Below the pieces are notes generated by a model. It saw nothing but the letters and a program-made list of their open reading frames with translations. It was not told the origin of the DNA and ran no database searches. From contig NZ_JAFQ01000004.1 in assembly GCF_000526215.1 (NCBI RefSeq), positions 4,712,001-4,776,000 of the forward strand: DNA of 64,000 nucleotides. The letters are read 5' to 3'. How positions within the stretch are numbered: the first letter of the stretch is position 1; each line of letters begins with the position of its first letter. Origin of the DNA: Nocardia sp. BMG51109. GTDB lineage: Bacteria > Actinomycetota > Actinomycetes > Mycobacteriales > Mycobacteriaceae. Both the position numbers and the translations under genes were made by a program. Shown piece by piece: positions 41,217 through 53,167 of this stretch.

Positions 41217-42044
41217 TCACGTGAGATGGTCGAATTCTCCACTCACCCAGCGGATGTGGCGGTTCGCTGCGGCAGCGACGATGCGTTCGGCGTCGTGGTC
41301 GATGGTGTCGCCGCCTAGGGTGTAGAGGCGGTCGTAGGGGTAGGGGGTCAAGGTGTCGACTATGCGGCGGACTACTGAGGCTGACATCGGGAGGTGCTGG
41401 GGGTAGTTGCGCTGGAACGACACCCAGTTGGGGGTGAGGCAACCGGCGATGGTGTCGCCCGTGAGCAGGGTGCCGTCGGTGGTGTGGGCTACTGCGCTGC
41501 CGAGCATGTGGCCGCCGACGTGGATGAGTTCGATGCCGGGTAGCGGGGTCGCGTGGTCGTCCCAGTACTCGATCACCGGGTCGGGGCGGGGGATCCACTC
41601 CTTGCCGAGTGTGTGCACGAGCACCGGGGCCCGGTCGAACGCGTGGCTCCAGGCGATCTGGGCGGCGAACATGTGGGGATGGCTGGTGGCGATCGCCGCG
41701 ACGCCGCCGAGCGTGCGGATCAGGCCCTCGACCTCGTCGTCCAGGTAGGCGGGTGGGTCCCAGAGCAGATTGCCCCGCGGGGTTCGGACGAGGAACGACC
41801 AGTGGCCGATGGCGAAGCGCGGTTCGCGGCGGAAGCTGTGGACGCCGCGGCCGTGCTGGCGGTGCATGGTGGTGTGGGGTAGGCGGGCCAATTCCTCGTG
41901 TGTGGTCCATTGCCCGTGCGGGCCGAGATCGCCGCGCATCTCGTCGGAGACCTCGTCGCTGTAGAAGACGCAGCCGTCCGCCGGTGGGGCCGTTGCGGAT
42001 TCGGGATGTTCCAGGCCGCATCCGTCGCAGATCCAGGTTGTCAT
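41217..42044 (-). CDS. MBL-fold metallo-hydrolase-like protein
   Basis: 275 residues. An N-terminal CDGCGLEHP knuckle is followed by a metallo-beta-lactamase fold: WSFLVRTPRGNLLWDPP, IATSHPHMFAAQ, IHVGGHMLGSAVAH, LLTGDTI and LGGDTIDHD. The canonical HxHxDH motif is reduced to HPHMFAAQ, so one metal site is likely altered. Start ATG 42044 coincides with the transcription start expected from a SoxR-type promoter (-10 at 42051-42056), so the mRNA is probably leaderless. A GTG two codons earlier is also in frame. Confidence 0.75.
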   Translation of the reverse strand: MTTWICDGCGLEHPESATAPPADGCVFYSDEVSDEMRGDLGPHGQWTTHEELARLPHTTMHRQHGRGVHSFRREPRFAIGHWSFLVRTPRGNLLWDPPAYLDDEVEGLIRTLGGVAAIATSHPHMFAAQIAWSHAFDRAPVLVHTLGKEWIPRPDPVIEYWDDHATPLPGIELIHVGGHMLGSAVAHTTDGTLLTGDTIAGCLTPNWVSFQRNYPQHLPMSASVVRRIVDTLTPYPYDRLYTLGGDTIDHDAERIVAAAANRHIRWVSGEFDHLT

Positions 42045-42050
42045 GATCAC

Positions 42051-42081
42051 AGTGTGAAACCTCGAGTCGACTTGAGGTCAA
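42051..42081 (-). promoter_or_regulatory. SoxR-box-like promoter
   Basis: On the minus strand TTGACC (42081-42076), a 19-bp spacer and CACACT (42056-42051). The spacer and -35 hold the dyad CCTCGAGTCGACTTGAGG (42060-42077 on the plus strand), differing at few positions from the Escherichia coli SoxR site CCTCAAGTTAACTTGAGG. The expected start point falls at the ATG of the MBL gene. Confidence 0.7.
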
Positions 42082-42136
42082 CCACCGATCCACGAAACCG
42101 ATCGCCGCCGAGGAGTTGCGCCCGGCGGCGCGGTCG

Positions 42137-42712
42137 TCAGTTGCGGCGCTGCTGGACCTGGCGCTGGGCGCCGGAGCCCGAATTGGCCAGGGCCTCCAGG
42201 TCTTCGAGGAATTTCTCGATGCTCTCCGACTTCGCCCGGGCGGAGGCGGCCTGGTCGCGGACCTTCTCCTCGGTCAGCTCCAGCATCGCGGCGGCGAGGT
42301 CGGCCTCCAGGTCGCTGACCATCTGGCGGCGCAGCTGGAAGATCTGGGCGCGGCCCTGCTTGCGGACCCGCTCGACCTCGGCGGCGGCGGCCTCGCGCAT
42401 CTGCGCGATGATGTGCCCGGCGTCGGCCCGGGCCTCGGCCCGCATCACCTCGAGTTCGACCTCCGCCTGAGCCAGCGCGCTGTCGTAGGCCTGCTTGGCC
42501 TCGGTGAGCCTGGCGGCCGCCCGCTCGCTCTCCTCGAGCTGCCTGCGGACCATGTCCTGGGAGCGTGCCATCAGCGATTTGACCGGTGGGACAATCCATT
42601 TCACGGCCACGAAGATGATGACCGCGAATCCGAACAGCTGGCTGAAGAACACCGGCCAGTCGAAGCTGATGTGGTAGATGCCCTCGGCGAGCAGGCTGGT
42701 GGGATGGTTCAT
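42137..42712 (-). CDS. atpH: ATP synthase b'-type subunit; delta domain missing
   Basis: 191 residues: a membrane helix (FFSQLFGFAVIIFVAVKWIVPPV) and a long coiled coil (QAYDSALAQAEVELEVMRAEARADAGHI...). This corresponds to the N-terminal b-like domain of the b-delta fusion AtpH in mycobacteria (about 445 residues). The sequence stops just where the fusion's linker would begin (IEKFLEDLEALANSGSG), and no delta sequence follows in any frame. The next gene is the MBL protein, not atpA. The ATG overlaps the atpF stop as ATGA. Confidence 0.85.
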   Translation of the reverse strand: MNHPTSLLAEGIYHISFDWPVFFSQLFGFAVIIFVAVKWIVPPVKSLMARSQDMVRRQLEESERAAARLTEAKQAYDSALAQAEVELEVMRAEARADAGHIIAQMREAAAAEVERVRKQGRAQIFQLRRQMVSDLEADLAAAMLELTEEKVRDQAASARAKSESIEKFLEDLEALANSGSGAQRQVQQRRN

Positions 42713-43218
42713 GACGACGCCCGTCCTGTTCGATGGCCGGATCCGGATCCGGCGTGCCGATCGTCGCCGCCCACTACGCGGTCGGCCAGCGACTGGGCCA
42801 GCGGCTCGACCTCCTGGCGGAGCTCGGCGGCTACCTGATCCGCCTGCGCGCGCAGCTGTGCCTCCGATTCGGCGACGATGCCGTCGGCCTCCCGCTGCGC
42901 CTCGCCGCGCATCTCCTCGAGTATGGCCCGGCCCTCGGCGCGCGCCTGGTTACGGATTTCGGCGGCCTCGGCGCGCGCCTGCTCCAGCGCGGTCTGATAG
43001 CGGGCGTCGGCCTCGGCGAACACCTCCTTGGCCTCCTTACTGGCGGTCGTGGTCTCGGAGACCCGCTGTTCGCGCTCCGCCAGCACCTTCCGGATCGGCG
43101 GAACGACGAAGAACCAGATGATCCCGAGCACGATCAGGAAGATCGCCAGCTCGGCGAAGAAGGTGCCGTTGGGGATGAGGAAATTCCCCTCGGCGGCCAC
43201 ATCTGTTCGCGGAGACAT
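42709..43218 (-). CDS. atpF: ATP synthase F0 subunit b
   Basis: 169 residues: a membrane helix (GTFFAELAIFLIVLGIIWFFVVPPI) followed by a charged coiled coil (KVLAEREQRVSETTTASKEAKEVFAEADARY...). It forms the peripheral stalk that holds F1. It overlaps the next gene by four bases and follows atpE by 6 bp. Length is normal. Confidence 0.93.
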   Translation of the reverse strand: MSPRTDVAAEGNFLIPNGTFFAELAIFLIVLGIIWFFVVPPIRKVLAEREQRVSETTTASKEAKEVFAEADARYQTALEQARAEAAEIRNQARAEGRAILEEMRGEAQREADGIVAESEAQLRAQADQVAAELRQEVEPLAQSLADRVVGGDDRHAGSGSGHRTGRASS

Positions 43219-43224
43219 GGTGCG

Positions 43225-44301
<1,077 letters not shown>

Positions 44302-44305
<4 letters not shown>

Positions 44306-44691
44306 GGCAGTCGGCGAAGCCCTTTCACCTGAGGCAGGACGGTGCTCAGAATCACGACGACCTGGAAAACGGCCAGCCCGAAGAAGATGCCGATTCCGCT
44401 CGGGCGCGCCAGGAACGCAACCAGCAGGGAAAGGGCTGTGATACCGAACAATCGGACCGCGATGGAAACCGTCAGGGCGTGCTTATTCGGCATTTCCGAT
44501 CGGGTTATCCGGGTTACCGAAGACCAGGTGATTCGGGTATTCAACCAACCCAATGCCAGGCCGACGCAGATAAATACACCCAGCATCAATCTATCCAGTG
44601 CCCCGGTAGCCATCAGGGCCAGCACGCCGAGGGCTATCGCTTTGACAGCCGCATGGCTAACCCCGAGCCTGTTGACGTTCACTTGCGACAC
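44302..44691 (-). CDS. atpI: ATP synthase I-like membrane protein
   Basis: 129 residues from GTG 44691 (GCGAGGCG upstream), four hydrophobic helices ([63 protein letters not shown]). It corresponds to the gene preceding atpB in mycobacteria (Rv1303). The C-terminal [23 protein letters not shown] is the conserved part. The frame is open to 44745. It is thought to help c-ring assembly. Confidence 0.8.
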
Positions 44692-44746
44692 CGCCTCGCG
44701 TCGTCCCACGTCGTTATGGGAACTCGGTCGATCCTCAGCATACACA

Positions 44747-44779
44747 GATCAACATCCTTGCGTGGCAAGGTTTTTGATC
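44747..44779. promoter_or_regulatory. 33-bp inverted repeat upstream of the F0 cluster
   Basis: GATCAA (44747-44752) pairs with TTGATC (44774-44779), and inner CCTTGC/GCAAGG arms (44756-44761, 44765-44770) are separated by GTG. It lies 56 bp upstream of the atpI start in an AT-richer region that should contain the promoter. Confidence 0.5.
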
Positions 44780-44979
44780 TTTCTCCAGCTGACTTCGAGT
44801 TAATCATCGGCCACTGCTCGGCTACTATTTCCGAATGGGCCGATCGTGGTTTTTCGTGGGTTAACGGCGAGATTCCCCGGGTCCGAGTTGCGAGAAAGTT
44901 AATCGGCGGGGAATATCGGACAATAGGGATTTACATCTCAAATCTCGCCATTGTGGTGCCCCTCCACGACCGGTATTCA

Positions 44980-47082
44980 CTATCCGGCGGCCGATTCCTC
45001 GGCGCGGTCGGCCATGGCGAAACGGAGATCGCCCCGGCGCGCGACCGACAGCTTGCGATACACCCGGGTCAGGTGCTGCTCGACGGTGCTCGTGGTGATG
45101 TCGAGCGTCTCGGCGATCTCGCGATTGCGCTTACCCAGCGCGGCCAGTTCGGCGACCCGGCGCTCGGCCGGGCTGAGCGAATCGGCACGGCCGGGGGTCG
45201 GCCGGGCTCGCGGTGCGGGCTGAGCCGTGCGGTCGCCGCGCAACCGGCGCACGAGTACGCCGGAGCCGCACGATTCGGCCAGCTGGGCGGCCTCGCGCAG
45301 CAGGGGGCCGGCCTTGTCGGCGTCGCCGATCGCGCGGTGTGCGCGGCCGAGGTCGGACAGGGCCGTGGCCAGCTCCAGATCGTCGGTGCCCGAGCGGGCC
45401 AGCGCGACCGCTCGGCGCAGCAGCGGCACCCGCCGATGCGCATCCCCGGTGGCCGCCAGCAGGCGCAGCGACACTCCGCCGCTGGCGTGCCGCTCCGGCC
45501 CGCCGATCAGCTCCAGGTGCATGGTGGCCAGTGACTGGGCCCGGCGCCGCTCGCCGAGACGCAGACAGGCCGCCGCCATATCGTTGCGCCACGGCACTAG
45601 CCACGCGAAGTCCAGATTCCACTGCCGCATCAGGGTGCCGCACTGGCGGAAGTGCCGCAGGGCGTCGTCCGGCTTCCCGATCGCCAGGCAGTGCCGGCCG
45701 TAGGCATGCAGATACGGTAGGGCGAAACGGGATTCGAACATGGCCTGCGGCAGCTGGCGGCGCAGGTGGGCGGCGGCCTCGGCGTGGTCGCCGCGGGCCG
45801 TCAGCGCCCGCACCAGGGTCCCGATCGGCCGCCCCGCCCAGACCCCCAGGTGTTCGGTCGGCACCAGGTCGAGCGCCAGCGTGGCGTTGTCGACCGCCGC
45901 GGCCAGGTTTCCCCGGCGCAGCAGCGTGTCCGCGCGCAGGGCGGCGAAGATGGAGCGCCAGGTCGGGGCGTGCCGGGCCTCGGTCTCGGCCAGCAGTGCG
46001 GTGCACCAGGCGTCGGCGGTGTCGAGGCGGTCGGCGTGCAGGAGGCAGTCGATCGCGGCCACCAGCGGCTCGACGGTGCTGGGGCCGAGCCGGTGACAGG
46101 CCAGGATGCGCTGGGCGGCGGCGGCCAGATCGGCGGGCGGATGCTGGACGGTCAGCGCCGCGAGCAGGTCGGCGGCCTGGCGATGCGGCGACTCCCGGTG
46201 CGCGGCGTCGCCCGTCCGGGTCCGGTCGGCGAACAGCTGCTGATGTCGCTCCGGATGCGTCGGATGGGTGTAGCGCAGCCAGGCGCGCAGGAAGTCGACG
46301 CGCGGGTTGCAGGTCAGTGTCCCCGCCGGTGCGCGTTCCAGGCGGTCCAGGGCGTGATCGGCATGCTGTACGTAGCCGTGCCACAGCATGTGCAGCACCG
46401 CTCCCGGCAGGTCGGCGGTGGGCACCCGGCCGGTGTACACCGCCGCCTTGAGCCGGCCGAAATTGCGGCTGCGCGTGGACGGGTCGAGCCGCCATTCCAC
46501 CGAGACGAGGCGGCCGGCGATACCGGCCCGGTCGGCCACCCGGCGGCCGGTTCGATAGGCGAGTTCCAATCGCTTTACGGCACAATCTATTTCGTCGTCG
46601 GCGAGGGCCTGGTCGGCGGCGTCGACCAGGACCTGCGTCGCCCACGGGGCGCGTGTCTCGCCGGCCGCGACGAGCTGCGTCGCCACCACCGAGGCGGGAA
46701 AGCCGTTGCGATGCAGGAGTTCCGCCGCCCGCCCGTGTAGCGTGCGCCGTTGTTCGACGGGCATCTCGCGCAGCACCCGCGCGGCGATCGCCGGATGCGC
46801 GAAGCGCTCCTGCGCGACCCAGCCGACCTCGGCGAAATCCGCGACGACGTCGCGAATCCGGTCCGGATCGGCCTCTGCCAGATCGGCGGCGAGGTTCGTG
46901 GTGGCGACGCCGCCCAGCACGGCCACGGCGCAGGCCGCCCGCAGCCGGTCCGGATCGCCGCCGGGCAACAGCATGGTGAGGGTTTCGTCGCCGTCCGCTC
47001 GTCGGGGCCGCGCGGCGGGCTGCTCGCCCGGTTCGGCGACGATCGATGTCCGGGCTCGGTCCCGAGCGACCGATCGCTGCAT
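44980..47082 (-). CDS. LuxR-family regulator of LAL type lacking the NTPase domain
   Basis: 700 residues. The C-terminal LuxR helix-turn-helix is clear (LSPAERRVAELAALGKRNREIAETLDITTSTVEQHLTRVYRKL). Before it comes a long TPR-like region, and at the N-terminus the winged-helix segment that normally follows the AAA NTPase of LAL regulators (RLRAACAVAVLGGVATTNLAADLAEADP..., VEQRRTLHGRAAELLHR). The Walker A/B ATPase of about 250 residues is absent, although GAAGGGACTGAAGT in front of ATG 47082 indicates a real start. It may be constitutive or ligand-controlled without ATP. Confidence 0.82.
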   Translation of the reverse strand: MQRSVARDRARTSIVAEPGEQPAARPRRADGDETLTMLLPGGDPDRLRAACAVAVLGGVATTNLAADLAEADPDRIRDVVADFAEVGWVAQERFAHPAIAARVLREMPVEQRRTLHGRAAELLHRNGFPASVVATQLVAAGETRAPWATQVLVDAADQALADDEIDCAVKRLELAYRTGRRVADRAGIAGRLVSVEWRLDPSTRSRNFGRLKAAVYTGRVPTADLPGAVLHMLWHGYVQHADHALDRLERAPAGTLTCNPRVDFLRAWLRYTHPTHPERHQQLFADRTRTGDAAHRESPHRQAADLLAALTVQHPPADLAAAAQRILACHRLGPSTVEPLVAAIDCLLHADRLDTADAWCTALLAETEARHAPTWRSIFAALRADTLLRRGNLAAAVDNATLALDLVPTEHLGVWAGRPIGTLVRALTARGDHAEAAAHLRRQLPQAMFESRFALPYLHAYGRHCLAIGKPDDALRHFRQCGTLMRQWNLDFAWLVPWRNDMAAACLRLGERRRAQSLATMHLELIGGPERHASGGVSLRLLAATGDAHRRVPLLRRAVALARSGTDDLELATALSDLGRAHRAIGDADKAGPLLREAAQLAESCGSGVLVRRLRGDRTAQPAPRARPTPGRADSLSPAERRVAELAALGKRNREIAETLDITTSTVEQHLTRVYRKLSVARRGDLRFAMADRAEESAAG

Positions 47083-47433
47083 ACTTCAGTCCCTTCATCG
47101 ATCGGATGTGCCCGACTGAGGGAAGAGAACGGTCCCTGAGCGGGACCGGCGGCACTGGAAGCGGCATCGTTGCGGCGGTGGGTGTCGCGGACACCCGGGT
47201 TCAGCCGGTGCACGAGGTCTTCTCGGCGGGCGCTGCGGCGCATCCCACCCTACCGCCAGCCTCCCGTCGCGTGAATTATGCTACATCTCAATGTGTTTGG
47301 CCCACAGTACGACGAAATGCCGCTTGTGCCGAGCGGTTGCCGCCGATACGCCGGACCGGTCGTGGCGCGCACCGGCCACCGTGCCCGCATCCGGCCGAAA
47401 TCCCGTGCGGCTCCTGGAGTGTCGGTATCCCGG
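47083..47433. other. Stretch without a supported gene
   Basis: About 350 bp between the LuxR start and the HIT remnant. A plus-strand frame crosses it, but only its last part is HIT-like. A short AT-rich segment at 47270-47310 may carry the LuxR promoter. No repeats were seen. Confidence 0.45.
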
Positions 47434-47866
47434 GCGAATGCCTGATCTGCGATAAGCACCGCGGACTCGGGCGCCCGGCCGGGCCGGTGCTGTTCGCCGG
47501 CGACTCGGTGGTGGTGACGCACCGGCCGCTGACCGAGGGTTCGCCGATCCCGGGATATCTGTTCGTGGAGACCCGCCGACACGCCCCCGCGCTGCCGGAT
47601 CCGACCGACGCCGAGGCCGTCGCGGTGGGCTGGGCGGTCCGCCGCGTTACGGCGGGGGCTCCGGCCGGAGTCGGTGTTCTCGGCGGTCACCGGCCGCGGC
47701 GTCGGGCACTTTCACCAGCACGTCTTCACCAGGCCACCCGGTACGCCCGCCACGGTGCACTGGTCCGATGTCGACTCCTGGGCGGATGCCCCGCGCATCG
47801 ACGACGCCGGGCTGAGGGAACTGTGCGGGCGCCTGTCGGCGTATTTCGGCAGGTCGCCGGGTCCGG

Positions 47867-50299
<2,433 letters not shown>

Positions 50300-50489
50300 C
50301 ACCGGACGTCCCGCACGGTGTGCACGCACCCGATCCCGGGTGCGGCCCCCTGTTCGATGCTCTTCTCCGAACGGGAACCGGTCGTGCTCATGGCTCTACA
50401 CCGTATCGGGTGCTTGTTCACGACCCCGGACGGCATATTGATGGCATGTGCCTTCAGTTGAACGGGCCCGCTGGTGCACAATGTGGGAC

Positions 50490-51545
50490 ATGTCTGAGGT
50501 GCAACCGGCCGATGTGGATCGCGACGTCGTGGACTTCGCGATCGTCGGGAAGTGGATGGATGAGCAGGGCCTGCCCGGCGGCGAGTTCGACAACGTGTCC
50601 GCGCTGGGCGGCGGCACCCAGAACATCATGCTGCGGTTCACCCGTGGCGGGCGCGACTACGTGCTGCGCCGCGGGCCGAAACACCTGCGCCCCAAGAGCA
50701 ACGACGTGATCCGCCGCGAGGGCCGGCTGCTCGGCGCGCTGACCGGCACCGGGGTGCGCGCGCCCGAGGTGATCGCCGCCTGCCCCGATGAGTCCGTGCT
50801 CGGGGCGGTGTTCTATCTGATGGAGCCGATCACCGGATTCAACCCGCAGACCGAACTGCCCGCCCTGCACGCGGGCGATCCGGAGATCCGGCGGCAGATG
50901 GGGCTGTCGGCGGTGGAGGCCGTCGCCCGGCTCGGTGCGCTCGACTATCGGGCCCTGGGCCTGGCGGATTACGGCAAGCCGGAGGGCTTCCTGGAGCGCC
51001 AGGTGCCGCGCTGGCTCGGCGAGCTCGAGTCCTACAGCGCCAACGAGGGCTACCCCGGTCCGGAGATCCCCGGCGTCGAGCAGGTCGGCGACTGGCTGGA
51101 GCGGCACCGGCCGGCCGACTGGCGGCCGGGCATCCTGCACGGCGACTGTCACCTGGCCAACATCATGTTCTCCTACGAGGGCCCGCAGGTGGCGGCGCTG
51201 GTGGACTGGGAGATGTCGACCATCGGCGATCCGCTGCTGGATCTGGGCTGGCAGATCGCGACCCGCCCGGAACCGGGGACCACGACGGGCTCGCTGATCG
51301 GCAAGCTCGGCGAGGTCGGCGGCCTGCCCACCCCGGCGGAGATGATCGAGCACTACGGGCGGTTCTCCGATCGCGATCTGAGCAATGTCAGCTGGTACAC
51401 GGTGCTGGCATGCTTCAAGCTCGGCATCGTGCTGGAGGGCACGTACGCGCGCGCCTTCGCCGGCAAGGCGCCCCAGAAGGTCGGCGACTACCTGCACGCC
51501 ATCACCCTCGAACTGTTCGACACCGCGCGCGGGCTGACGGAGTGA
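50490..51545 (+). CDS. APH-family phosphotransferase (ACAD10/11-like)
   Basis: 351 residues with a protein-kinase-like APH fold: GGGTQNIMLRFTRGGRDYVLRRGP (nucleotide loop and Lys region), the catalytic loop GILHGDCHLANIMF near residue 217, and VDWEMSTIGDPLLDLGW for metal binding. These features match the branch found fused or next to acyl-CoA dehydrogenases (ACAD10/11), which phosphorylates hydroxy-fatty acyl groups for degradation. ATG 50490 begins MSEVQPADVDRD. No acyl-CoA dehydrogenase is adjacent. It diverges from pabAB. Confidence 0.88.
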   Translation: MSEVQPADVDRDVVDFAIVGKWMDEQGLPGGEFDNVSALGGGTQNIMLRFTRGGRDYVLRRGPKHLRPKSNDVIRREGRLLGALTGTGVRAPEVIAACPDESVLGAVFYLMEPITGFNPQTELPALHAGDPEIRRQMGLSAVEAVARLGALDYRALGLADYGKPEGFLERQVPRWLGELESYSANEGYPGPEIPGVEQVGDWLERHRPADWRPGILHGDCHLANIMFSYEGPQVAALVDWEMSTIGDPLLDLGWQIATRPEPGTTTGSLIGKLGEVGGLPTPAEMIEHYGRFSDRDLSNVSWYTVLACFKLGIVLEGTYARAFAGKAPQKVGDYLHAITLELFDTARGLTE

Positions 51546-51590
51546 CGGCCGTGTGAGTGCGCCCGGCGGGCGGGTCGTAGGCTCGTGCGC

Positions 51591-52424
51591 GTGCGAGCGC
51601 TGGAGCAGATACGGGACTGGCCGGTTCGGCATGCCGCTGCGGGAGTGGTGACCGCCTCCGGTGCCGCCCGAGCGGAAGGGGACGGCGAGCGGGTGTTCGC
51701 GCTCGCCTCGGTGACGAAACCGCTTGCGGCGTATGCGGTTCTGGTGGCGGTCGAGGAGGGCGCGATCGAGCTCGACCAGCCGGCCGGTCCGCCCGGATCG
51801 ACGGTGCGGCATCTGCTGGCACACACCTCCGGCCTGGCCTTCGACACCAATGTGATCATGGCCGAACCGGGGGAGCGGCGCATCTACTCGAGCTCCGGAT
51901 TCGAGGTGCTGGCGCAGTTCGTGGCCGATCGGACGGGAATCGCGTTCGCCGATTATCTGCACGAGGCGGTATTCGAGCCACTCGAAATGAAATCCTCGGT
52001 CCTGGGCGGCTCGGCCGGGCACGGCGCGCGGTCGTCGCTGCACGACATGATGCGATTCGCTGCTGAGTTGCTGAGTCCGACACTGCTTTCCGGGCAAACG
52101 TTCGCCGAGGCCACCGGGGTGCAATTTCCGGACCGCAACGGGGTGCTGCCCGGATACGGGTCGCAGCGCCCCAATGATTGGGGCCTGGGATTCGAGATCC
52201 GCGACGATAAATCTCCGCATTGGACGGGCGGCGCCAACTCGCCGCGCACCTTCGGTCACTTCGGCCAGTCGGGCACCTTCCTGTGGGTGGATCCGGCCCT
52301 CCGAGTGGCGTGTGTGGCGCTGAGCGACGAGAATTTCGGCGACTGGGCGCGCGCGGTGTGGCCGACGTTCAGCGACGCCGTGATCGCGGAGATCACGGTA
52401 CCGGGCGACACGGCCGTAAAGTAA
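51591..52424 (+). CDS. Serine hydrolase of the beta-lactamase/penicillin-binding fold
   Basis: 277 residues. The SxxK nucleophile is in ALASVTKPLAAYA near residue 40, the tyrosine of the YxN-like motif is in RRIYSSSGFEVLAQFVAD, and the third box is represented by HFGQSGTFLWVDP. There is no signal peptide, so it is probably cytoplasmic and may be an esterase or amidase rather than a wall enzyme. GTG 51591 is chosen; 51585 is also in frame. The gene starts 45 bp after the APH-like gene and may share its transcript. Confidence 0.8.
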   Translation: MRALEQIRDWPVRHAAAGVVTASGAARAEGDGERVFALASVTKPLAAYAVLVAVEEGAIELDQPAGPPGSTVRHLLAHTSGLAFDTNVIMAEPGERRIYSSSGFEVLAQFVADRTGIAFADYLHEAVFEPLEMKSSVLGGSAGHGARSSLHDMMRFAAELLSPTLLSGQTFAEATGVQFPDRNGVLPGYGSQRPNDWGLGFEIRDDKSPHWTGGANSPRTFGHFGQSGTFLWVDPALRVACVALSDENFGDWARAVWPTFSDAVIAEITVPGDTAVK

Positions 52425-52521
52425 CTCCCGTAACATCGGGCACTCCAGTAAACTCGGGCAACGCGCCGGGCTCTCGGCGGGATGTTGGGGAAGACGTCCC
52501 ACGTCGAGGCTGGAGGTACTG

Positions 52522-53055
52522 GTGCGCGCATCGAGTCAGTTCGCGGACACGACGTCTGGAGTGGTGTACATCCATTCGTCGCCGGCCGCGCTGTGCCCGC
52601 ACATCGAGTGGACGCTCGCATCGGCACTGAAGGCTCCCGCGAAATTGCGCTGGACATCGCAGCCGGCGGCGCCCGGTCAACTGCGTGCGACCACCGACTG
52701 GATGGGTCCCGTGGGCACCGGATCGCGGATTGCTACCGCTTTGCGAGACTGGCCGGTGCTGCGTTTCGAAGTCACCGAGGAGCCGAGCGAGGGCATCGAC
52801 GGCGAGCGCTTCAGTTTCGTCCCGGGCCTGGGTCTGTGGCGCGGTGCCACCAGTGCCAACGGCGACGTGATGGTGGGGGAAATGCGTCTGCGGGAAATAG
52901 TGCGGATCGCGCGCGAGCGCGGCCGGCACACGCCCGCGGAGATCGCGGCCGATATCGACCGGGCGCTCGGCACCGCCTGGGACGACGATCTGGAGCCCTT
53001 CCGGTGGGGCGGTGAGGGCGCCGAGGTGACCTGGCTGCGCCGCGACGTCGGATAG
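52522..53055 (+). CDS. DUF3145-family protein
   Basis: 177 residues: SQFADTTSGVVYIHSSPAALCPHIEWTLASAL, WTSQPAAPGQLRATTDWMGPVGTGSRIATALRDW and WDDDLEPFRWGGEGAEVTWLRRDVG. The pattern is that of DUF3145, an actinobacterial family often near the FAS-II locus. GGAGGTACTG precedes GTG 52522. It runs toward that locus, 1.4 kb from accD6. Biochemical function is unknown; the conserved neighbourhood suggests a link with fatty-acid synthesis. Confidence 0.88.
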   Translation: MRASSQFADTTSGVVYIHSSPAALCPHIEWTLASALKAPAKLRWTSQPAAPGQLRATTDWMGPVGTGSRIATALRDWPVLRFEVTEEPSEGIDGERFSFVPGLGLWRGATSANGDVMVGEMRLREIVRIARERGRHTPAEIAADIDRALGTAWDDDLEPFRWGGEGAEVTWLRRDVG

Positions 53056-53167
53056 CGGCGCGGCCGCCCGGCACCTCGTCCGGTCCGGACGGCGAGGCGC
53101 ACAACGATCTGGATGTGCCCCTGCCCGTGTGGAACAGTGCTTGCAGCACACACGGAGGAGGGGGAAC

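Noticed and set aside
42078..42599. Possible frameshifted delta domain downstream of the b' subunit
   Set aside because: I read all three minus-strand frames past 42137; none shows delta-subunit sequence, so the domain is absent, not shifted.
44980..47194. NTPase domain of the LuxR regulator hidden in another frame upstream
   Set aside because: Upstream frames contain no Walker A or B pattern, and a good ribosome site precedes ATG 47082.
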